From Gammaproteobacteria bacterium (GTDB lineage Bacteria > Pseudomonadota > Gammaproteobacteria > Granulosicoccales > Granulosicoccaceae): a stretch of DNA of 35,279 bases. This document shows, one piece after another, positions 16,823-24,612 of this stretch. Numbering within the stretch: the first letter of the stretch is position 1; every line of letters begins with the position of its first letter. A program made the position numbers and the translations under genes. The DNA lies in the NCBI GenBank assembly GCA_020444765.1, contig JAGRHW010000002.1, positions 1 to 35,279 of the forward strand. The letters are read 5' to 3'. The notes below the pieces were generated by a model. That model did not search any database. It was not told the DNA's origin and was given only the letters and a program-made list of their open reading frames with translations.

Positions 16823-17977
16823 ATGGCATTGACTGCCTCCAGGGTACGGACCGCTGACCAATTGGTACATTTTGGCCGACGTGTCAGGGAAATCTCCAGT
16901 AAAGCGACCTATGGGCCGATCGGCTTTGATCTCGGCCGCTCATCCGTGCGCGCGGTGCAGGTTCAGTCAGGGCCGGTAAGACCCACCCTCAAGGCGGCCA
17001 TCTATAAAAAATACCCTTGTGCCCGGCAGGAGCTGTTTGCCGATCCAGGCCTGTTTCGAGAGTTCGTTCGTTCGGCAATGGACGGACAAGGCTTTAATGG
17101 GCGCAAAATAGTGACCTGCACGCCCGCTGAGCATCTTCGCCTGTTAACCCTGGAATACCCGGTCAGTGACCAGGTTCCTGAAGCCCAGGTGATTCTGGAG
17201 CTGGTACAGAACCAGGTCAAAGAGGATATTTCCGAGCTGGTCATAGATTATATTCCGTCACGTGCTCCCGGCGAGTCAGGTAAGCGGACTGCCCTGGTCG
17301 CGATTGCAAATCTGCAAAAACAGATTGAATTTCTGGAGATGCTGCGGGGTGCAGGGCTTTCTGTGGCAGGCGTGGAGATTGGTCCGATTGCCATAAGGAG
17401 ACTGGTCGAAAAGGTTTCGCGGATAGAAGAGACGCCGAATATCCTGGTCGTCAATTGTGGAACCGAGAGCACCTATCTGACGGTAACCTCGGGGCGCAGG
17501 CTGATGCTCGATCGGGGGGTCAAGTTTGGCGAACGCAATGTGGTGGAAAAAATCGCCGCTGCCCTGCAAATGACGCCTAAGGAAGCCGAGAGGCTGTTGT
17601 ACGGTTATGGTGTGGACAGCAGCAGGCAAAACGAGGAGTTGCTGGGTGGCATGATCAATTCCAGGGATATTGTCGGGACGATTCTCGGCATCGTCACGCC
17701 GGCCTTTCACGAGCTTACCCGAGAGATCGAAAAAATTGTCGCCTACGCACGTGCCCAACTGCACGGCGCGGATATTCAACAGATTTATCTGTTGGGCAGC
17801 CTTTCGCGCTGGCCGGGTGCGGAGCGTTTTCTCGCTTCCCTGATGCATCTGCCGGTCAAAGTGCTGAATCCGTTCGAATCATTTGAGTGTGGTGTCGGAC
17901 TGCAGTCGACACTTGATTCCCTGCCGGTTTCCGGAATGGCCGTGGCCACCGGCTGTGCACTGAGTGAGTTGCGATAG
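16823..17977 (+). CDS. PilM-like actin-fold pilus assembly protein (MshI-like position)
   Basis: 384 residues. IGFDLGRSSVRAVQV is the first phosphate-binding segment of the actin/FtsA-like fold in PilM. Later segments VVNCGTESTYLTV, LMLDRGVKFGE and IYLLGSLSRWPG match the second phosphate loop and adenosine region. It is cytoplasmic and is expected to bind the N-terminal tail of the PilN-like protein encoded next, forming the alignment complex. The ATG at 16823 is chosen; an in-frame TTG at 16796 would add nine residues and lacks family support. Followed after one base by the PilN-like gene. Confidence 0.87.
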   Translation: MALTASRVRTADQLVHFGRRVREISSKATYGPIGFDLGRSSVRAVQVQSGPVRPTLKAAIYKKYPCARQELFADPGLFREFVRSAMDGQGFNGRKIVTCTPAEHLRLLTLEYPVSDQVPEAQVILELVQNQVKEDISELVIDYIPSRAPGESGKRTALVAIANLQKQIEFLEMLRGAGLSVAGVEIGPIAIRRLVEKVSRIEETPNILVVNCGTESTYLTVTSGRRLMLDRGVKFGERNVVEKIAAALQMTPKEAERLLYGYGVDSSRQNEELLGGMINSRDIVGTILGIVTPAFHELTREIEKIVAYARAQLHGADIQQIYLLGSLSRWPGAERFLASLMHLPVKVLNPFESFECGVGLQSTLDSLPVSGMAVATGCALSELR

Positions 17978-17978
17978 T

Positions 17979-18638
17979 ATGGAAACGTTCAACCTGATGC
18001 CGCCAGCATACAAGCGTGGGCTCACTTTCCGTGCTGACCTGAAAATATTTCTTGTCCTGCTGGTGTCGATTGCTGTGCTTGCTTTTATTGCAAGATGGGT
18101 CCTGTCCAGGGATATCGAAGCTAATCGAATAAAGTTCGCCGATGTCACCGCTTCGAGGGATTACATTCAGACACAGCTTGCCGAGATGGATGCATTGCGG
18201 GTGAGCAAGGAAAAACTCGAAAGCCGCTACAAGCTTCTCAATGGTCTGAAAGGCGATGTGTCTGTGCAGGATCTGTTTCTGGTGATGGACTCTGCGTTGA
18301 CCGAGGATATCGAGTTTGAAACCTTTATTTTTGAGCGGGCCGGCGAAGCGGTATCACAGCAGGAAGAGTCTGCCGGTGACTCGTACTTTATTATTCTTCC
18401 CGAATCCGGGCAGGAAAAAAATCGCTACGATGCCTGGCGTATAAAATCGAATATGACGATTCGTGGCCGGGCCAGGACGCATTCGGCAATGGCGAACTTC
18501 ATGACCGCTATCGGTGAGCATGAAAAAATCGAACGGGTCGAATTGCTGAACAGCGGATCGCAACCTGGCCAGAACGATGGCAGTGTGCATTTTGAATTTA
18601 TCGTGGTGATCAATAACCGGATAAGGCAAACCTCATGA
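17979..18638 (+). CDS. PilN-like alignment complex protein
   Basis: 219 residues. A short cytoplasmic tail beginning METFNLMPPAYKRG resembles the PilM-binding N-L-[ML]-P motif of PilN. One transmembrane helix lies near residues 23-45 (KIFLVLLVSIAVLAFIARWV), then a coiled-coil stretch and a periplasmic ferredoxin-like fold. Starts one base after the PilM-like stop, and its own stop overlaps the PilO-like ATG. A GTG 15 bases upstream is rejected, since it lies inside the previous gene and spoils the N-terminal motif position. Confidence 0.82.
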   Translation: METFNLMPPAYKRGLTFRADLKIFLVLLVSIAVLAFIARWVLSRDIEANRIKFADVTASRDYIQTQLAEMDALRVSKEKLESRYKLLNGLKGDVSVQDLFLVMDSALTEDIEFETFIFERAGEAVSQQEESAGDSYFIILPESGQEKNRYDAWRIKSNMTIRGRARTHSAMANFMTAIGEHEKIERVELLNSGSQPGQNDGSVHFEFIVVINNRIRQTS

Positions 18639-19201
18639 TCCCTGATACCTGGCTGCAATCGAGAAAATCCTGGTTGGCATTGTTTACAGCGGTGCTGCTG
18701 GTTTTTCTGCTGGTGTTGTTTAACGTTTTGTTCAAAGACGCCTGGCAGCAGAAGCGTCAGCTCGCCGACAGTTATAACAATGTGCAGCGTCAACTGGACC
18801 AGACAAAGGCTCTGGAGTCGCTCAACCTGGAACGTGAAGAGATCAGCAGCGAGCTGGAATCGATACGTAAAAAACTTTATTTTCGCAGTGAAGGCCGTAA
18901 CAGCGCTGAGATCGTGCCCTATGTCATCGGGATTCTGGACGATATATCAGCTCGGTTCGGGGTTCGCCTCGAGGCGGTGAAACCTCTGGAAGTCCACAAG
19001 GTGCTGATGCTTGAGGAGATGCCGTTCGATATTACAATATCAGGCCCTTACAAAAATATCTATCGCTGGCTAGGGGAGGCGGAAGAAGCATTGAACCCGA
19101 TGGCGGTAAAGAATTTCACCATTAATCCTTACATCAAGGGGCAGGGCGTTATCATGAAAATGCGCGTGGTGTCTTACCGGCTGCCGATGGAGAAAGGCTG
19201 A
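18635..19201 (+). CDS. PilO-like alignment complex protein (MshJ-like position)
   Basis: 188 residues with a single N-terminal transmembrane helix (about 12-32, WLALFTAVLLVFLLVLFNVL), a coiled coil (about 40-85) and a periplasmic alpha/beta domain (IVPYVIGILDDISARFGVRL, FDITISGPYKNIYRWLGEAE). This is the layout of PilO/GspM-type partners of PilN. It overlaps both neighbours (ATGA at its start, TGATG at its end). MshJ in MSHA loci has the same place and size. Confidence 0.8.
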   Translation: MIPDTWLQSRKSWLALFTAVLLVFLLVLFNVLFKDAWQQKRQLADSYNNVQRQLDQTKALESLNLEREEISSELESIRKKLYFRSEGRNSAEIVPYVIGILDDISARFGVRLEAVKPLEVHKVLMLEEMPFDITISGPYKNIYRWLGEAEEALNPMAVKNFTINPYIKGQGVIMKMRVVSYRLPMEKG

Positions 19202-19572
19202 TGTTCGGATCAAGATGGAGCGGTCTGTTGTTATGCCTGATCTTATATACAGGTCCGGCTCTGGCAACGTCCTATCCCGAATTACAGCATGATCCGTTCT
19301 CGTATACGAAGGATCTGGATAACAGCCAGTCAAGAGTACGTGACCAGGATAGTGATGGCAAGCCTCCGGCTGCTGCCACCTGGCAGCCCAGGCTGCTGGC
19401 GACCATCGTCGCCGGCCCCCGGTCAATGGCCAATGTCGGAGGTAAAGTGCTGAGTCTGGGGCAATCTGTTGACGGATACAAACTGATCGAGGTTGGAAAA
19501 ACCTCGGCAACCTTCGAGAAAAATGGTCAAAGCTACGTATTGCAGCTTACGCAGCTAACTACAACCAGGTAA
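19201..19572 (+). CDS. PilP/MshK-like periplasmic pilus protein
   Basis: 123 residues. An N-terminal signal sequence (LLLCLILYTGPALA) is followed by a linker and a small beta domain (ATIVAGPRSMANVGGKVLSL, VDGYKLIEV, KNGQSYVLQL) typical of the PilP/GspC homology region that contacts the secretin. No lipobox cysteine is present at the cleavage site, unlike PilP, and the short length fits MshK better. It lies between the PilO-like and secretin genes, 7 bp before the latter. Confidence 0.72.
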   Translation: MFGSRWSGLLLCLILYTGPALATSYPELQHDPFSYTKDLDNSQSRVRDQDSDGKPPAAATWQPRLLATIVAGPRSMANVGGKVLSLGQSVDGYKLIEVGKTSATFEKNGQSYVLQLTQLTTTR

Positions 19573-19579
19573 TCTGGAT

Positions 19580-21109
19580 ATGGATAGTACATTGAAAAGG
19601 ATTTCACGTATCATCGCTTGTTTGCTATTGCTCAACAGCTCGCTGGCTTTTGCAGCCGCGGCTGCGGATGCTTCCGTAAGCAATCAAAAGCGACAAGGTG
19701 ATGAGTATTTTGAACTGGAGTTGTCATTTGTCGATACGCCTATAGCGCAGGCATTCGAAATGATCTCCGGGCTCGGTCAAGTGAGCATTGTGCTGTCCTC
19801 GGGCGTGTCGGGTAATGTCACCGCCAAGATCTTTGAAAAGTCCATCGATTCGGCCGTCAGGACCGTCGCCGCTGCTGCCGGTTACGCCGTGGAAAAGCAT
19901 GGCGCCGCTTACATGGTGATGGATAAGGAAGAAGTCGGTAAGGATGCCATCGGTGATATGACTCAGGTAAGGTCCTGGAAGGTTCAGTACATCGATACCG
20001 CCAAAGCTGCAACCCTGCTTGAAAAATACCTGTCACGCTATGGCAGTATTTCCACTCTGGAAGATCGCAAGATGGTGATCGTCTCCGACCGCCCGGACTT
20101 TCTGGAGCGGATAGATCATGTTCTGCAGGAAGTCGACGTCGAGCCGCAACAAATACTGATCGAAGCGGAAATTCTCGAAATCACGCTTAACGACGATGAA
20201 ACCTACGGTATCGACTGGTCGGCCAAAAGCCGCCATGGCACGCTCGGAACCACCGGCCTGAATACCAACGTTGGGTCAACCTCCTTTTTCATGGAGTACC
20301 TGACCAGCGATCTGGACGTGTTTCTAAAGGCCTTGTCGGAAAACGGTCGGGTGCGTACCTTGTCGACACCGAAGTTGCTGGTGCTTGAGGATCAGGACGC
20401 CGAGGTTATCATCGGTGACAGAATTGGCTTTAAGGTGACGACTACGATCGATTCCGTAACCTCGGAAAGCGTCGAGTTTATCGAGTCCGGTGTGATACTG
20501 CGCGTCAAGGCGGCCGTCGATAATAACAAAAGAATCATGCTGGATGTGCATCCGGAAGTCAGCTCCGGAACTGTCACCGACGGCATTCCCTCGGTCAGCA
20601 CCACGGAAGTCACCACGCAATTGATCGCTGATGACGGTCAGCCGATCTTTATCGGCGGCCTGATCAAAAACACCAAGACCGAACGTGAATCCGGTGTGCC
20701 AGGCTTGCGCTCGGTGCCGATGATCGGTGCGCTGTTTTCACAGACGGAAGAACGGAATACCAAGACCGAAACCATCGTGCTCATTCGTCCGTATCTGGTT
20801 GCCGGCAATAAAAAAATGGATCCCAACCGGCTCGAAGTCAATCGTTCCGCCGTACTGAGCGAGGATCTGAGGGCTGATATCAACCCGCAACTGGACAATC
20901 TGGACCTCAATAACGAGCCGCGCTCCAGCAGGAAATCAGCGTCAGAGGCAAAGACGGATTCCGGAGACGCTGATAACGTCATCGACACAGATGAACAATC
21001 AGCGCCGCAGGTCAATGAACAATCGGCACCGGAAGTCGATACAGGCTTTCTCAGAAAGCTTGGCATGGGCGGTCTGGTCAGTGTACTGGCGATGCTGCTG
21101 TTGCTTTGA
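19580..21109 (+). CDS. Outer-membrane secretin, PilQ/MshL/GspD superfamily
   Basis: 509 residues. Signal peptide about 1-30 (ending near AFAAAAADA). An STN/N0-like region (FELELSFVDTPIAQAFEMIS) and an N1-like KH region (VRSWKVQYIDTAKAATLLEKYL) precede the secretin core. The core shows VEPQQILIEAEILEI, VRTLSTPKLLVLEDQDAEV, IESGVILRVKA and GVPGLRSVPMIGALF, ending with TIVLIRPYLV. It is short for the family, with few periplasmic modules. After the core is an acidic tail with two copies of an N/DEQSAP[QE]V unit and a strongly hydrophobic end (LVSVLAMLLLL), which is unusual. Last gene of the pilus machine in this window. Confidence 0.9.
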   Translation: MDSTLKRISRIIACLLLLNSSLAFAAAAADASVSNQKRQGDEYFELELSFVDTPIAQAFEMISGLGQVSIVLSSGVSGNVTAKIFEKSIDSAVRTVAAAAGYAVEKHGAAYMVMDKEEVGKDAIGDMTQVRSWKVQYIDTAKAATLLEKYLSRYGSISTLEDRKMVIVSDRPDFLERIDHVLQEVDVEPQQILIEAEILEITLNDDETYGIDWSAKSRHGTLGTTGLNTNVGSTSFFMEYLTSDLDVFLKALSENGRVRTLSTPKLLVLEDQDAEVIIGDRIGFKVTTTIDSVTSESVEFIESGVILRVKAAVDNNKRIMLDVHPEVSSGTVTDGIPSVSTTEVTTQLIADDGQPIFIGGLIKNTKTERESGVPGLRSVPMIGALFSQTEERNTKTETIVLIRPYLVAGNKKMDPNRLEVNRSAVLSEDLRADINPQLDNLDLNNEPRSSRKSASEAKTDSGDADNVIDTDEQSAPQVNEQSAPEVDTGFLRKLGMGGLVSVLAMLLLL

Positions 21110-21177
21110 TGGACTCGACTGTCGGGACGCCTGTACAATAAGCGCCTGTAGAATCAATCAACAGGATCCTTACAGCA

Positions 21178-21501
21178 ATGCCAGTAGTAGTTTACCGCCA
21201 GCCCGATGGCGTCGAAAAAGAGATCGAAGTCAGGCTCGGTCAGTCATTGATGGAGGCCGCCGTGCAGAACAATGTCGACGGCATTGAAGCCGAGTGTGGC
21301 GGTTCCTGCATGTGCGCGACTTGTCATATTTATGTTGACGAAGCGTTTCTGGACAAGTTGCTGCCGGTCGATGAACTTGAAGATGAAATGCTTGAGAGCA
21401 CCCACAGCGAACGGCGCGCCAACAGCCGTCTGAGCTGTCAGCTTCTGATGACCGAAGCGCTCGATGGCATGCATGTCGAGCTGCCGCCCAGCCAGTCCTA
21501 A
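21178..21501 (+). CDS. [2Fe-2S] ferredoxin, adrenodoxin/Fdx type
   Basis: 107 residues. Ligands are C40, C46 and C49 in ECGGSCMCATCH (C-x5-C-x2-C) plus C87 in RLSCQL, the vertebrate-type or bacterial Fdx arrangement; an additional cysteine, C44, lies inside the first motif. Acidic segment ELEDEMLE fits a partner-docking helix. Electron carrier in the cytoplasm, perhaps for Fe-S assembly or a hydroxylase; no partner gene is adjacent. It ends with a 4-bp overlap against the converging DUF3570 gene, so it is a separate unit from the minus-strand cluster. Confidence 0.93.
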   Translation: MPVVVYRQPDGVEKEIEVRLGQSLMEAAVQNNVDGIEAECGGSCMCATCHIYVDEAFLDKLLPVDELEDEMLESTHSERRANSRLSCQLLMTEALDGMHVELPPSQS

Positions 21502-22724
21502 AAAGCGTAGCTGTAACTGGCCTGCATGATGACCGCGGAGTTGACGCGGTATTCGGCATGCGCAAAGGTCTGCTTCATATATTCCGCGCGCAGCCGCAAT
21601 TTCCCTGACTTGCCGAGTGGCAGACCGTATTTTAATCCGGCCGTGTAACTCCAGAACCGGTCCAGCCGATAGTCGGCGCTAAGGTACCCGTCGTCAGGCA
21701 TGATCACATCCACATTATCGTCGACCGCCAGATGGTGTTTGTAAAAATCCGCGGCTGTTTGACGGTAAAGACGAACATGCGGTTCCAGGAACTGCCCCCC
21801 ACCGAGTTTGTTATTGTATTTCAGGTCGAAGGTATGCGAGCGGATATTCCAGTCGTCCTGATAGAGCCGGTAGGATGCATGCACAGTGTTACGGTTGGCG
21901 CTGAGTTCATGCGCCAGTTTTGTATAAAGCGATGCCCGGTTGCGCTGGTCCGGGCGGCTTTCATAAAAGGTATCGACCGGATTGCCGTCACCGTCGGTTG
22001 CGCTGATGAGTTTATACGGATCGCTGTGATAGCCCTCCGAACGGGCGTATGACAGATTCATCTGCCCGACCGTTCGCTTGTTGATGACTCTGCTGATACC
22101 ACCAAGGGCCTCCCAGGTATTGCGCTCGCCCTTGCCGAAACTTCGGGTGTCGCTGACCTGCGCCAGCGGGGCAGGCGTATCGCCGGAGCCCGCGCGGTAG
22201 ATCGTGTCTCCGGTATAAGACAAGCCTGCCTGATACGTGACCAGCCTGTTGGCGGATTCCTTTTCAAGTCCCAGACTGCCGCCGAAGGATTCGTAATCGT
22301 TTTCCGATGAGATGCTGGCCCCGTATGTCGTTTTGAGATGACGGTTCATCGTATGCTGCCAGTCCATACTTAGTGCAAGCCTGGTGTCATCGAACGCTGC
22401 CAGTGCATCGTTCTGTCCAGCGTCGATTTCGCCGCCGCCGGATGCGCCGGTAAACGTGACACGTTGATCGTCGGATTTGACGGCGCCGGTCGGAGAAGCC
22501 CCGGACAGCGTGTCATGCACCAGTTTAAAACTCACGCTGTCGTCGTCGCTGACCTTGCCGCGCACATCACCGATGAACTTCTTCACCGACACCCGTTCGT
22601 TGCTTTCCTGATAGGATAGGTAGGACGTATCCAGTTCCCAGTCGTTTTCAAAGGCATTGGCACCCGCCTGTTGCGAAAGCAGGGAACAGGTTGCCAGCGC
22701 CAGATTCCGTCTGATCGATTTCAT
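21498..22724 (-). CDS. DUF3570 protein, predicted outer-membrane beta-barrel with flavinylation-like motif
   Basis: 408 residues. A signal peptide (about 1-24, ending QQAGANA) is followed by many alternating beta strands, and the chain ends in an aromatic-rich strand with terminal Phe (SYSYAF), the outer-membrane barrel signature. Near the N terminus is D71-T-L-S-G-A-S77, which fits the D-x-x-[ST]-G-A-[ST] acceptor consensus used by ApbE to attach FMN; a second TGAS occurs at residues 92-95. Last gene of the ApbE/TlpA/DUF4266/DUF3570 set; its start overlaps the DUF4266 stop. Function of DUF3570 is not established to my knowledge. A covalently flavinylated barrel or barrel-associated electron carrier is a hypothesis only. 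Confidence 0.85.
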   Translation of the reverse strand: MKSIRRNLALATCSLLSQQAGANAFENDWELDTSYLSYQESNERVSVKKFIGDVRGKVSDDDSVSFKLVHDTLSGASPTGAVKSDDQRVTFTGASGGGEIDAGQNDALAAFDDTRLALSMDWQHTMNRHLKTTYGASISSENDYESFGGSLGLEKESANRLVTYQAGLSYTGDTIYRAGSGDTPAPLAQVSDTRSFGKGERNTWEALGGISRVINKRTVGQMNLSYARSEGYHSDPYKLISATDGDGNPVDTFYESRPDQRNRASLYTKLAHELSANRNTVHASYRLYQDDWNIRSHTFDLKYNNKLGGGQFLEPHVRLYRQTAADFYKHHLAVDDNVDVIMPDDGYLSADYRLDRFWSYTAGLKYGLPLGKSGKLRLRAEYMKQTFAHAEYRVNSAVIMQASYSYAF

Positions 22725-22963
22725 CAGTTACACCCGCATCCGCCACCGCCGACACCGTTGCCGCCGGTCGAAGCCTCTCTGCTGAAATAAATATGTTCAT
22801 CGGCAAAGCTGTCCATCGCGTCGGGTTCGAGCTGCAGGCTTTGTTGAGCCAACAAACCGCGCTCCCAGGGTTTGACGTCCTGAACCAGGTTTAATGTCGG
22901 CACCGTATTGCAGGCGCAGAGTGACAGCAGTACCGGAACAATGACAGGTTTTACGGGATTCAT
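22724..22963 (-). CDS. DUF4266 small lipoprotein with Gly/Cys-rich C terminus
   Basis: 79 residues. Hydrophobic leader with lipobox LCAC, giving a lipidated C18. The mature part contains KPWERGLLAQ and DEHIYFSREA, then a Gly-rich tail ending GGGGCGCN, the features by which I recognise DUF4266. The two C-terminal cysteines one residue apart look like metal or cofactor ligands, or thiols served by the TlpA-like protein encoded next to it. Start and stop both overlap neighbours (TGATG), so stoichiometric expression with TlpA and DUF3570 is likely. No experimental role is known to me. Confidence 0.85.
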   Translation of the reverse strand: MNPVKPVIVPVLLSLCACNTVPTLNLVQDVKPWERGLLAQQSLQLEPDAMDSFADEHIYFSREASTGGNGVGGGGCGCN

Positions 22964-23457
22964 CAGCTCGACTCCAGTAACTGTTGGATCGATTGTTCGA
23001 TGACCGCTTTGTCCCGCAGGCGAAAGCCAAGGTGGGTCTGGACGATTTGTCCGTTTTTGTCGATAAGGTACGAGGTCGGCATAGCGACCAGATTAAAGGC
23101 CTCGGCGGTCGTGCCCTGATCGTCGAAAGCGACCTTGAGCGTGATGTTCATGCTATTCAGAAACGCTTCTGCCGCCTCGCGGGATTCATCCAGATTGATG
23201 GCGATCACGGTCAGTCCCTGATCTTTGTAGCGCGCCTGTATCGTGTCCATCCACGGCAAGGACTTACGGCAAGGCGCACACCAGGATGCCCAGAAATCAA
23301 GATAGACGATCGAACCCTTGTAATCATCCAGGGAAATATCGGCGTTTTGTCCCGGTAACGAGAAAGTCGGAGCGGGACTGGCGGAAACTGCGGTGCCAGA
23401 TAATAAATAAAGCAAAATAATCCAGAGCTGTATTTTTTGAATTTTTATTCTTGGCAC
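22963..23457 (-). CDS. TlpA/ResA-like periplasmic thiol-disulfide oxidoreductase
   Basis: 164 residues. An N-terminal signal or anchor helix (WIILLYLLSGTAVSA) precedes a thioredoxin fold with DFWASWCAPCRKS, redox cysteines C60 and C63, and the cis-proline loop VAMPTSYLID. Start is GTG at 23457 behind GAGGGG. Likely keeps periplasmic cysteines reduced, here plausibly those of the DUF4266 lipoprotein tail. First of three overlapping genes; 131 bp separate it from the ApbE stop, a gap that may hold its own promoter. Confidence 0.9.
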   Translation of the reverse strand: MPRIKIQKIQLWIILLYLLSGTAVSASPAPTFSLPGQNADISLDDYKGSIVYLDFWASWCAPCRKSLPWMDTIQARYKDQGLTVIAINLDESREAAEAFLNSMNITLKVAFDDQGTTAEAFNLVAMPTSYLIDKNGQIVQTHLGFRLRDKAVIEQSIQQLLESS

Positions 23458-23588
23458 GCCCGTGAACCCCTCTGTAAAGCCGACAGAAAAAACCGAGATT
23501 TCATTCGTCGTTGAGGTTTATATAGAACGGTCCTTATTCGAACAGAGTATAAACCGAATGGATTTGTGACGGACGAGACAAAAACAAT

Positions 23589-24491
23589 TCAGCGCTGACA
23601 CCAGAAGCGGACATTTTGTGCCTGCAGGAATTCTTCGGCATCACCGCCTGCCAGCATGGCGAGCGTTGAAATCATTCCGGCCTCGATACAGGTATTGGCG
23701 GCGACGGTAACCGAGCGGGGCGAGTTCTCGACCGGCCAGCCGGTTTGCGGGTTAAGCACGTGGCTATAACGGACGCCGTCCCGCAGCAGATACCGCTGAC
23801 TGTCGCCGCTGGTGGTCAGTGCACCGCGTCTGATTTCAACCTGAGAGCTCGCTTCGCCGAACACATCGGGATTTTCGATACCGACCAGCCAGGGACGATT
23901 TCCCGAGCGAGGGCCGCTGACATGCAGATCGCCGCCGAAATTGACCAGCACGCTGGCCGGGTTTTCCGCGCCAAGCAGCAAAATGGTTTTGTCGACCGCG
24001 TATTCCTTGCCGATTCCGCCGAGGTCGATTTCCATGCCCTCCGGCAGGATGATGCGGGGAGCCCGCCAATCGACTCTGTGCCAGCCGATCAGGGGCAATA
24101 AAGCCTGTACGGTGCTTTGTTCCGGCAGATTCGCTGAGCCATCGAATTTCCAGGCTTGTCTTAATATTCCGGAGGTGATGTCGAACAAACCGTCACTAAG
24201 CTCATAACATTGCTGGGCAAAGTCAAGCAGTTGCGCGGTTTCCTCATCGACTTCAACGGCCTTACCGGCGCTGGTGTTGATTCGATGAATGATATTGTCG
24301 CTGCGGTAACGGCTGTATTTTTTTTCGATGCGCTGCGCTTCGGCAAAAGCTGATTCACAGAGTTTTTGAGTTATGGATTCGTTCGTGTCATCGACGAAGA
24401 CCTCGCAGGGGCTGGCCATGGCCCGGAAGCGTCCGACCCGGTAATCCGTTTTTTGCTCGATGCTCAGTATTTGCGTTTCGATGATCCGCAC
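23589..24491 (-). CDS. ApbE-family FAD:protein FMN transferase, without signal peptide
   Basis: 300 residues. Seen: MASPCEVFV at the start of the fold, IDLGGIGKEYAVDK, GGDLHVSG, TSGDSQRYL, HVLNPQTGWPV, and EAGMISTLAMLAG near the C terminus, together the ApbE core. The last motif has Glu where classical ApbE has the Mg2+-binding Asp of ADALSTAL. No signal peptide or lipobox is encoded: the frame is closed by a stop about 75 bases upstream of the GTG at 24491, with no earlier start. It is therefore predicted to be cytoplasmic, unlike most ApbE proteins. It would transfer FMN from FAD to a Ser or Thr of a partner; DUF3570 is the candidate in this cluster. Confidence 0.88.
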   Translation of the reverse strand: MRIIETQILSIEQKTDYRVGRFRAMASPCEVFVDDTNESITQKLCESAFAEAQRIEKKYSRYRSDNIIHRINTSAGKAVEVDEETAQLLDFAQQCYELSDGLFDITSGILRQAWKFDGSANLPEQSTVQALLPLIGWHRVDWRAPRIILPEGMEIDLGGIGKEYAVDKTILLLGAENPASVLVNFGGDLHVSGPRSGNRPWLVGIENPDVFGEASSQVEIRRGALTTSGDSQRYLLRDGVRYSHVLNPQTGWPVENSPRSVTVAANTCIEAGMISTLAMLAGGDAEEFLQAQNVRFWCQR

Positions 24492-24612
24492 TCCCGGTAA
24501 AACCAGTGACTGGTTGGCATTTTTGAAAAAGAAACGCGCGGATTGGTCATTCCCACTGAATTTCGCCTAAATAAACCCTATCCGCTGTTTTTTCTACCAT
24601 GAGCGAAAAACA

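Noticed and set aside
4069..21109. Type II secretion system
   Set aside because: The GspG-like pilin and GspE/F/D-type genes could suggest T2SS, but PilM-, PilN-, PilO- and PilW-like proteins, MshEN and MshQ-type modules favour an MSHA-like type IV pilus; GspL, GspM and GspC forms are not seen.
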